From contig DAIBBI010000027.1 of the NCBI GenBank assembly GCA_027442615.1, positions 1 through 13,666 of the forward strand: a stretch of DNA of 13,666 nucleotides, read 5' to 3'. The DNA is from JAJZRV01 sp027442615. GTDB lineage: Bacteria; Pseudomonadota; Gammaproteobacteria; Burkholderiales; Ferrovaceae. A program made the translations under genes and the position numbers. Shown here piece by piece: positions 1 through 6,521 of the stretch. The stretch's first letter is position 1. Every line of letters starts with the position of its first letter. The notes beneath the pieces are model-generated. The model ran no database searches and was not told the origin of the DNA. It was given only the letters and a program-made list of their open reading frames with translations.

Positions 1-8
1 AAGGCTGA

Positions 9-665
9 TCAAACGGTTGCAGAATCCAGAAAGCGTTCAATCAACTGGCGCAACAACTGTCCTGCGCGTAGCCCGTCTCCATCGCACAGTGCTTGAAGAA
101 TGGCATCGTGCGCTCGGGCATATTGTTCCAGATCGCTGCTCACGTGCAGGGCGGCGATGTGCATGCGCACTCCCACCTGCAGCGCATCCCAGGTGTGCAG
201 AAACACGCGATTGGCCGACGCCTCGACGATCTTTCGATGGAAATGAACGGTTTCCCTGGCATAGGCTGCAGAATTGCCAGCAGTTGCCGCCGCGTGCATT
301 TTCTGCAAGGCATCCCGAAGATAGGCCAGCATTTCTGGAGAACAAGGCACGGCAAGCTGGGCAGCCCGCTCCTCCAGGACCGCCCGCATTTCGAACGTCT
401 CTTTCAGGTCGGATGCCTTGGGTGAACTCACGCGGGTGCCGCGGTAACGCTGGGACTCCACCAGACCCAGCGCTTCCAGTTCGCGCAACGCCTCGCGCAC
501 GGGTGCCTGACTGACGTTGAATTCGCGGGCCAGATTCAATTCAATCAACCGCTCACCGGCTGCATAGCTGCCATCGAGAATGCGCGTCACGAGGGCGTCA
601 CGGATCTTGTCCCGCATGCAGCGACGCTCGATATGGGCGCACTCCTGAAGCTTATCGGCGCTCAT
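9..665 (-). CDS. GntR-family transcriptional regulator, FadR/FCD subfamily
   Basis: A 218-residue DNA-binding regulator. Residues about 18-85 form the GntR winged helix-turn-helix, with FNVSQAPVREALRELEALGL as the helix-turn-helix core and RGTRVS as the wing. Residues about 90-212 are the all-helical FCD effector domain; His143 (in HFHRKIVEAS) and His186 (in AHDAIL) sit where this family usually has metal-binding histidines, while the Asp normally a few residues before the first His appears replaced. FCD regulators usually sense small carboxylic acids and act as dimeric repressors. The gene is last in the RND efflux operon and overlaps the outer-membrane component by 14 bp, so it is probably translationally coupled and autoregulatory. 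No good Shine-Dalgarno precedes Met1; Met17 (position 617) is a possible alternative start that keeps the whole HTH. The family call is secure; the effector and operator are unknown. Confidence 0.9.
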   Translation of the reverse strand: MSADKLQECAHIERRCMRDKIRDALVTRILDGSYAAGERLIELNLAREFNVSQAPVREALRELEALGLVESQRYRGTRVSSPKASDLKETFEMRAVLEERAAQLAVPCSPEMLAYLRDALQKMHAAATAGNSAAYARETVHFHRKIVEASANRVFLHTWDALQVGVRMHIAALHVSSDLEQYARAHDAILQALCDGDGLRAGQLLRQLIERFLDSATV

Positions 666-2103
666 ATGCTTTGGGCGACGCCCCTGCAGCCTGCGATTCG
701 GCCTGCCAACTGCCGCCCAACGCTTTCACCAGCTGCACGCTCGCCATCATGCGCCGCACCTGCAGATCCGTCACCGAAAACTCGGATTGAAGCGCCACGT
801 TCTGGGCCGTAATCACTTCCAGATAGCTTGCAATGCCGCCCTGATAACGATAATTGGCCTGGTTCAGGGCATCCTGTGCCGCTGCTCCTGCCGCCGACGC
901 ACTCTGGAACTCCCGTTCGAGATCACGCAAGGCAGCCAGGTTGTCTTCAACCTCCTGATAGGCCACCAACACGGTTTGACGGTAATTGGCAGCCGCTTCG
1001 TCATAAGCGGCATGCGCCTCGTCTGTCACCGCCTGGCGTCGCCCCGCATCGAACAGGGTCAGCGATGCCGATGGCCCGAGAGACCAGTACCGGCTGGGAG
1101 CTGAAATCCAGCGGGGCATGGTGGTACTTTCCAGTCCACCCATGGCGTCCAGTCCGAATACCGGAAAAAATGCGGCCCGGGCCACTCCGATTTCCGCATT
1201 GGCTGCGGCCACCCGGCGTTCGGCGCCAGCGATGTCCGGACGCCGTTCCAACAGGGCGGAGGGCAAGCCTGGCGCCAGTGGCGGCGGCAGCACCTTGAAC
1301 TCGCCTTGCGGCGACAGCGAGAATGTGGACGCCGGTTCGCCTATCAGTACCGCAATCGCATGTTCCATCTGGCTGCGCTTGAGGCGGGTATCCGTCGCCA
1401 GGGTGACTGCATTCTGCAGTTGGAACTGCGCCAAAGCCACGTCGGTGACGCTGGCTCCCCCGCCCTGATAGAGCTTCTGCGTCAGATCAAGCAGGGCTCG
1501 ATAGGCTTCGACGGTTTTGTCGAGCAAACCCTGTTCGGCGTCATACCCGCGCAAGGCAAAATAGTCCTTGGCCAGCTCTGCGCGCGTGCTGAGATCGAGT
1601 GTGGCGAGGTCGGCTGCACTTGCCACGGCCAGCGCATTGCTTGCCGTCACGGCATTCCGGATGCGACCCCACACGTCGAACTCGTAGCTGACGTCCACCC
1701 CCAGCAGGTTATCCCGGTATTTGGGGTCGAAACCGGGAAAGTAAAACGGTTTGTTGGTGGAAATGCGCTCGTTCAGGGACGAAGCGTTGGCGCTGATCGT
1801 GGGAAAGAGGTCAGAACGGGTTGCACGCGCCGTGGCATGCGCCTGATCCAGGCGCGCCAGCGCCGCCTTGAGGTTCTGGTTGGCCTCGCCGACCTTGGAT
1901 TCCAGCGCATTGAGCACTTCGTCATGAAACTGCTCCCACCAGGGTCCGCGCGGTGCGTTGTCCGCGGGAGCCGCCAGTTTCCAGTCGGCATTCTCCTTGA
2001 AAGCCGGGGGGGGAGATGCCACTTCTGGAACCTGATATGTGGGCGCAAGCGAACAGGCTCCCAGCAGCAAGGCAAGCGCAGGAAGGATGGGACGGGCGTT
2101 CAT
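652..2103 (-). CDS. RND efflux outer-membrane lipoprotein, NodT/OprM (TolC-like) family
   Basis: A 483-residue outer-membrane channel component, the usual length for the NodT/OprM family. The N-terminus is a lipoprotein signal with lipobox LLGAC, predicting lipidated Cys17. Two outer-membrane efflux protein repeats follow. Family hallmarks are EFDVWGRIR near residue 141, RPDIAGAERRVAAANAEIG near 288-306, ARAAFFP near 308-314, LFDAGRR at 350-356 and YQEVEDNLAAL near 382-392. It should form the trimeric exit duct for the pump encoded just upstream. Its ATG overlaps the adaptor stop codon as ATGA, and its 3' end overlaps the GntR gene by 14 bp. Prolines 31-33 and flanking bases are encoded by an uninterrupted run of eight C on the coding strand, a possible slippage site just after the mature N-terminus. 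The substrate cannot be read from the sequence. Confidence 0.95.
   Translation of the reverse strand: MNARPILPALALLLGACSLAPTYQVPEVASPPPAFKENADWKLAAPADNAPRGPWWEQFHDEVLNALESKVGEANQNLKAALARLDQAHATARATRSDLFPTISANASSLNERISTNKPFYFPGFDPKYRDNLLGVDVSYEFDVWGRIRNAVTASNALAVASAADLATLDLSTRAELAKDYFALRGYDAEQGLLDKTVEAYRALLDLTQKLYQGGGASVTDVALAQFQLQNAVTLATDTRLKRSQMEHAIAVLIGEPASTFSLSPQGEFKVLPPPLAPGLPSALLERRPDIAGAERRVAAANAEIGVARAAFFPVFGLDAMGGLESTTMPRWISAPSRYWSLGPSASLTLFDAGRRQAVTDEAHAAYDEAAANYRQTVLVAYQEVEDNLAALRDLEREFQSASAAGAAAQDALNQANYRYQGGIASYLEVITAQNVALQSEFSVTDLQVRRMMASVQLVKALGGSWQAESQAAGASPKAYERR
2006..2013. repeat. Eight-base G/C homopolymer inside the outer-membrane lipoprotein gene
   Basis: The plus strand shows eight consecutive G (C on the coding strand) over codons about 30-33, near the start of the mature lipoprotein. 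Tracts of this length are at the low end of what supports slipped-strand frameshifting. A one-base change would truncate the channel and disturb coupling to the regulator downstream. The tract is directly visible; any phase variation is inference. Confidence 0.5.
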
Positions 2104-3278
2104 TTGCCTTTCCGTGAATTCTGGACCAGCACTTCAGGTTTTACTGCCTGACCCGAGACCAGGGAGTCCGAAGGGTTGACCACGATGAACTGGTCCGGGC
2201 CAAGGCCAGCCAGCACTTCCACTTCATTCCCGAAGTCGCGGCCCACGGTGACGGTCTGGAGGATGGCTTTGTTGTCGTTCCCCACCACCGCCACTTGCAT
2301 GCCATTGGGGCCGAACAGCAGGGTGTTGGCTGATACCCTCAATGTGCCGGGTTGCGTCCGCAGATTGAATTGCACTTCGGCGTAACCTCCCGGCAGCAGG
2401 GCGCGCGACGCATTATCCGCTTCCAGCTGCACCAGCAGGGTGTGGGAAGCGGGATCAATGGCGTTGGCGGTGCTGACCAGCCTGGCATCAAAGGATTGAC
2501 CCGGATGTTCACGCACCTGCAAGCGGGCCACGCTGCCGACCCGCATGTCCTGCGCATAATTCTCCGGGACCTGCACATAGACCCGTAGGCGACGAATCGC
2601 CGCCATGTGGAACAGCTCGCGGGCCTTGCCACTGCCGGTTCCAGCATCGATCAGGTCGCCCACGTCGAGGTTGCGCGCCGTAATCACGCCATCGAAAGGC
2701 GCGACGATGCGCTTGAAACCCTCCAGTTCCCGCAAGCGGTGCAGGTTGGCGCGGGCCGAAGCCAAAGCGGCCTGCTTTGCTGCCGCATCGCCAATTTTGT
2801 TGTCGGCATCCTGCCTGGACACGGTATTGGTGGCCAGCAGCGACCGCCAGCGGGTTGCCGTAAGCTGGGCCAAATCGTTGTTGGCTTCCGCCGTTTGCAG
2901 GTCGGCTTCGGCCTGGATGACCTGCTGGTCGATTTCGGGCGTGTCGATTTCCGCCAGCAGCTGGCCGGACTTGACCGAAGCCCCGATGTCCACCAGCCAG
3001 CGTTTGACGTAACCGTTGGTGCGGGCATAGATGGGCGTGTCGGTGAACGCCTGAAGGGTGCCGGGCAGGATCAGCGCCTCGCTGCCCGGGCCACTCCCAG
3101 GCTTGGTCACCACCACGGGCAGCACCGCGTCCTGACTGGCATCCCGGCTAAGCGCCCCTTGTGCCTGGATCCGGCTGAAAATGCCCCACCCGGCCAGCAG
3201 TACCAGGGATGCGGCAAGGATGATGCCAATTTTGACGAAGGGGCGAGGACGCGAAGCGTTGGAAGAAGGTGTCGACAT
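2100..3278 (-). CDS. RND efflux periplasmic adaptor (membrane fusion protein), HlyD/AcrA-like
   Basis: A 392-residue adaptor linking the inner-membrane permease to the outer-membrane channel. A single membrane anchor spans about residues 16-35, after a short basic cytoplasmic N-terminus; there is no lipobox, so it is held by a helix rather than a lipid. The lipoyl/barrel-sandwich halves are near 82-112 (YARTNGYVKRWLVDIGASVK) and 188-212 (RIVAPFDGVITARNLDVGDL), separated by an alpha-helical hairpin at about 115-185. A beta-barrel domain follows near 228-305 and a membrane-proximal domain to the end. The gene starts 9 bp after the permease stop, and its stop is fused to the next ATG as ATGA, so the three pump parts are made together. 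An AGGA lies 13 bases before the ATG, somewhat far for a ribosome site, which suggests coupling to permease translation. Confidence 0.95.
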   Translation of the reverse strand: MSTPSSNASRPRPFVKIGIILAASLVLLAGWGIFSRIQAQGALSRDASQDAVLPVVVTKPGSGPGSEALILPGTLQAFTDTPIYARTNGYVKRWLVDIGASVKSGQLLAEIDTPEIDQQVIQAEADLQTAEANNDLAQLTATRWRSLLATNTVSRQDADNKIGDAAAKQAALASARANLHRLRELEGFKRIVAPFDGVITARNLDVGDLIDAGTGSGKARELFHMAAIRRLRVYVQVPENYAQDMRVGSVARLQVREHPGQSFDARLVSTANAIDPASHTLLVQLEADNASRALLPGGYAEVQFNLRTQPGTLRVSANTLLFGPNGMQVAVVGNDNKAILQTVTVGRDFGNEVEVLAGLGPDQFIVVNPSDSLVSGQAVKPEVLVQNSRKGK

Positions 3279-3287
3279 GGCTCGATT

Positions 3288-6200
3288 CTAGTCCTGGGTG
3301 CTGGAAGGGGTATTCCGGCCGTGAATCAAACTGAACACGACCGGCACGAAGAAAAGGGTGGCCGCGGTGGCGCATAGCAAACCGCCGATGACCGCACGGC
3401 CCAGAGGCGCATTCTGTTCCCCGCCCTCACCAAAACCGAACGCCATGGGCACCATGCCGATGATCATGGCAAGTGCGGTCATCAGCACCGGACGGAAGCG
3501 CGTAAAGCCGGCTTCCAGGGCGGCCGCGGTGGCTTCCAGACCGGCATTCATGCGCTCGCGTGCAAAGCTCACGATCAGGATGCTGTTGGCGGTAGCCACG
3601 CCCATGCACATGATGGCCCCGGTCAGGGCCGGAACGCTCAGCGTGGTGTGTGTCAGGAACAGCATCCAGACAATACCCGCCAGGGCACCAGGCAGGGCCG
3701 TGATGATGATGAAGGGGTCCAGCCATGACTGGAAATTCACCACGATCAGCAGGTACACCAGGATGATGGCGCCCAGCAGGCCCCATTCCAGGCCGGTAAA
3801 GGACGAGTGCATGGTTTCCACCTGACCCCGGATCACCACGTTGGTGCCTTTGGGCAGTTGGGTTGCCATATCGGCAACGATGCGCCGCACCTTGGCGGCC
3901 ACTGATCCCAAATCGGAGTCCTGCACGGTGCCGAAGATGTCGATGGTTGGCTTGACGTTGTAGTGGCTGACCACGCCCGGCCCAACGCTACGGCTGAAGT
4001 TGGCCAGGTTGGCCAGCATCTGCGGCGTGTCGTTTCCTGGCGCGGTAATCGGCGTGGTGGCAAGATCCTGCAGCGACTGCATCCGGTACTGGGGTGCCTG
4101 TGCCGCCACGTTGTACTGCACGCCGGTGCGGGGGTCGGCCCAGAACGTGGGGCTGGTCTGGAAACTGCCCGACAGGGAAATCAGCAGGTTGTTGGCCACG
4201 TCCTGCTGGGTATAGCCCAGAAGCCTGGCATTGCTCCGGTTGACGTCGACGTTGATTTGCGGATAGTCAAACGCCTGCTGCACATGCATGTCCACTGCGC
4301 CCGGCACCTGCCTTAGTCGTGCCAGGAGCAGGTTGGCGTAAACGCGGTTGGCCTGCACGTTGTTTCCGATGATCTGCACGTCCAGGGGTGACGGCAGGCC
4401 AAAATTGAGAATCTGGCTGACGATATCGGCCGGCAGAAACGAGAAGGTGGTGGACGGAAACCGGGCTGCCAGTTTACGGCGCAGGGCTTTCACATAGGTG
4501 GCGCTCGGCGCATGGCCGGGATTGAGGGTGATGAAAATATCGGCATCGCCAGGCCCAATGGGCGCCGAAGTGCTGTAGGACAGATTGATGCCGCTGTAGG
4601 GCAACCCGACGATATCCACAAGGTTGGCCAGTTCAGCTTTCGGGATGTCCTGCCGGATCACCGCTTCGACAGCATCACACAGGGCCGCCGTCTCCTCGAT
4701 GCGGATGCCGGTTCGGGCGCGCAGATGCAATTTGATCTGTCCGGCATCCACACTCGGGAAAAAATCCTCCCCCAGCCAGGGCACCAGGAGGCCGGACAGC
4801 AATACGACGCCAAGAAAAACCCCGGCAAACAGCTTGCGATGGTGCAGCGCGGACTCCAGCCATTCGTGATAACGGTTGCGCAGCGCATGAAATCCGCGCT
4901 CGAAAGCCGCCTGGTAACGCTGCAGCAGGTTGCGCCGCGCGGTGGCGGCCTCTGGCGTGTGAACCCGCAGCCAGTATTTGGCGAGTGTCGGGATAAGCGT
5001 TCGCGACAGCACATAGGATGCCAGCATCGCAAACACGACGGCTTCGGCCAGCGGCACGAACAGAAAATGCGCCACCCCCGTGAGCAGGAACATGGGAATG
5101 AACACGATGCAGATGCAGAGCGTGGAAACCAGGGCCGGCATGGCAATCTGGTGCGCACCGTCGAGAATGGCGGTTTCGATGTCCTTGCCCTGCTCCAGGT
5201 GCCAGTTGATGTTCTCGATCGTGACAGTGGCATCATCCACCAGAATCCCCACGGCAAGCGCGAGCCCGCCCAGGGTCATGATGTTGATGGTTTCTCCCAG
5301 CCAGGACAGGCAGATGATGGAAGCCAGAATCGAAAGTGGAATCGAGACGGTGATGATGAGGGTGCTGCGCCAGGAGCCCAGGAAGAGCAGGATCATGAGC
5401 CCCGTCAGGGCGGCCGCAACGATCCCCTCGCGAATCACGCCGTCCACGGCAGCACGCACGAACAGGGACTGGTCACCCAGCGCTTCAATCGACATGTCCT
5501 GCGGCATGTCCACCCGGATGCCGGGCAGCAGGGATTTGATGCTGTCGATGATGTTGAGCGTCGATGCGTTGCCGGTTTTCAACACGCTCATCAGGACCGC
5601 GCGCCCACCGTCCACCCGCACGATGTTGGTTTGGGGCGGATAGCCATCGTGCACATGGGCCACGTCACGCACGTACACCACGCTGCCGTTGGCCGTGCGG
5701 ATTGGAATGTCGTTGAGCGCGTCAATGCTGTCGAAGCTGGCGTTGAGCTTGACGAAATATTCCAGGTCGCCAATCTTTTCGGTGCCCGCGGGAAGAATCA
5801 GGTTCTGGCTGCCGAGCGCGGCGGTGACGTTCTGGGCTGAAAGTCCGTAGGTGCGCAGCGCCGCCGGATCCAGGTCCACCTGCACCTGGCGCTGCTTGCC
5901 ACCATAGGGCCACGGCAGGGAGGCCCCAGCCACAGTGGCCAATTGGGTGCGAATGAAATTGTTTCCCAGGTCAAACAGTTGCGATTCGGACAGCTTCGGG
6001 CTGGACAATGCAAGTTGAATCACCGGCACGCTCGATGCGTTGTAGGCCAGGATAAACGGGGGGGTCGTGCCTGGCGGCATGACCCGGAGCAGCGTTTGCG
6101 AAATGGCCGTGATCTGGGCGACGGCCAGTTCTTCGTTGACGTTGGGCTGGAAAAAATATTTGACGACGGCAATGCCATTGAGCGACTGGGACTCCACGTG

Positions 6201-6437
6201 CTCGATGTCGTTGACGGTGGTGGTTGCCGTGCGCTCGCTGAACGACACCACCCTGTTGGCCATCTCTTCGGGAGGCAGTCCGGAGTAGCTCCAGACCACG
6301 GCCACCACCGGAATCTTGATGTTGGGAAAGATGTCCGTGGGCGTTCTGCGGATCGAGAATACCCCCAGCAGCACGATCAACACTGCCATCACGATGAAGG
6401 TATAAGGCCGCTGCAGGGCTATTCTAACAATCCACAT
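3288..6437 (-). CDS. RND-superfamily efflux permease (AcrB/MMPL-type inner-membrane pump)
   Basis: A 1049-residue proton-driven pump of normal RND length, with twelve transmembrane helices arranged as two repeats (TM1 near 11-29, TM2-6 near 335-485, TM7 near 536-555, TM8-12 near 884-1037) and two large periplasmic loops. TM4 has the conserved acidic pair Asp401-Asp402 in GILVDDATVTIENI, and TM11 keeps the Thr of the proton path (Thr987 in FRPVLMTALAM). In TM10 the segment GVATANSILIVSFA has Ala950 where AcrB has Lys940, so the usual Asp-Asp-Lys relay is incomplete. The motif PYGGK near residue 177 and the partner genes place it with drug/organic-solute pumps rather than clear heavy-metal pumps; the substrate is unknown. 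The ATG at 6437 is preceded by GGAA with 7 bases spacing. It is the first gene of the efflux operon. Confidence 0.96.
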   Translation of the reverse strand: MWIVRIALQRPYTFIVMAVLIVLLGVFSIRRTPTDIFPNIKIPVVAVVWSYSGLPPEEMANRVVSFSERTATTTVNDIEHVESQSLNGIAVVKYFFQPNVNEELAVAQITAISQTLLRVMPPGTTPPFILAYNASSVPVIQLALSSPKLSESQLFDLGNNFIRTQLATVAGASLPWPYGGKQRQVQVDLDPAALRTYGLSAQNVTAALGSQNLILPAGTEKIGDLEYFVKLNASFDSIDALNDIPIRTANGSVVYVRDVAHVHDGYPPQTNIVRVDGGRAVLMSVLKTGNASTLNIIDSIKSLLPGIRVDMPQDMSIEALGDQSLFVRAAVDGVIREGIVAAALTGLMILLFLGSWRSTLIITVSIPLSILASIICLSWLGETINIMTLGGLALAVGILVDDATVTIENINWHLEQGKDIETAILDGAHQIAMPALVSTLCICIVFIPMFLLTGVAHFLFVPLAEAVVFAMLASYVLSRTLIPTLAKYWLRVHTPEAATARRNLLQRYQAAFERGFHALRNRYHEWLESALHHRKLFAGVFLGVVLLSGLLVPWLGEDFFPSVDAGQIKLHLRARTGIRIEETAALCDAVEAVIRQDIPKAELANLVDIVGLPYSGINLSYSTSAPIGPGDADIFITLNPGHAPSATYVKALRRKLAARFPSTTFSFLPADIVSQILNFGLPSPLDVQIIGNNVQANRVYANLLLARLRQVPGAVDMHVQQAFDYPQINVDVNRSNARLLGYTQQDVANNLLISLSGSFQTSPTFWADPRTGVQYNVAAQAPQYRMQSLQDLATTPITAPGNDTPQMLANLANFSRSVGPGVVSHYNVKPTIDIFGTVQDSDLGSVAAKVRRIVADMATQLPKGTNVVIRGQVETMHSSFTGLEWGLLGAIILVYLLIVVNFQSWLDPFIIITALPGALAGIVWMLFLTHTTLSVPALTGAIMCMGVATANSILIVSFARERMNAGLEATAAALEAGFTRFRPVLMTALAMIIGMVPMAFGFGEGGEQNAPLGRAVIGGLLCATAATLFFVPVVFSLIHGRNTPSSTQD

Positions 6438-6467
6438 CCCACGGTTCCATTGGGTGAAATGGGTTGG

Positions 6468-6496
6468 ATTATAGATTATCGATAATTAATAAACAA
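6468..6496 (-). promoter_or_regulatory. Sigma-70-like promoter of the RND efflux operon
   Basis: On the minus strand the -10 hexamer is a perfect TATAAT (plus 6468-6473). The -35 is TTGTTT (plus 6491-6496), with exactly 17 bases between. The -35 matches consensus only in TTG, but the -10 and spacing are ideal. A start near 6461 would leave a leader of about 24 bases with GGAA 7 bases before the permease ATG. The region is AT-rich against a GC-rich background. The -35 sits within the T-rich tail of the upstream terminator. Confidence 0.7.
6475..6486. promoter_or_regulatory. Perfect 12-bp palindrome in the promoter spacer, candidate operator
   Basis: ATTATCGATAAT is identical to its reverse complement and lies between the -35 and -10 hexamers of the efflux promoter. 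A protein bound there would block RNA polymerase, as expected for a repressor operator. The GntR/FCD regulator at the end of the operon is the obvious candidate. However, the site lacks the GT...AC half-site spacing typical of many FadR/VanR-like operators, so the match is by position and not by motif. Confidence 0.4.
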
Positions 6497-6514
6497 CAGC
6501 CCCTCAAATGGGGC
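6485..6514 (-). terminator. Intrinsic terminator after the surface-protein gene
   Basis: Read on the minus strand, eight bases after the surface-protein stop codon, GCCCC-ATTTGA-GGGGC forms a 5-bp all-GC stem with a 6-base loop (plus 6499-6514). It is followed at once by TGTTGTTTATT. This is a standard rho-independent shape for transcription running toward the efflux operon, so it should isolate the two units. There is no T-rich tail in the other direction. Confidence 0.7.
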
Positions 6515-6521
6515 CACCTCA

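Noticed and set aside
1306..3377. Plus-strand open frames opposite the outer-membrane and adaptor genes (1306-2151 and 2607-3377)
   Set aside because: Both sit opposite clearly conserved efflux genes, have no recognisable motifs, and would conflict with the tightly spaced operon.
4512..5840. Long open frame on the plus strand (442 codons) antisense to the RND permease
   Set aside because: It lies wholly within a secure RND gene, is unusually rich in His, Gln, Arg and Asp, and shows no recognisable family. It fits an antisense shadow of GC-rich coding DNA.
6475..6486. Reading the promoter palindrome as an FNR/CRP-type box because of the nearby redox sensors
   Set aside because: It lacks the TTGAT-N4-ATCAA pattern and has no central spacer; it is only a short continuous palindrome.
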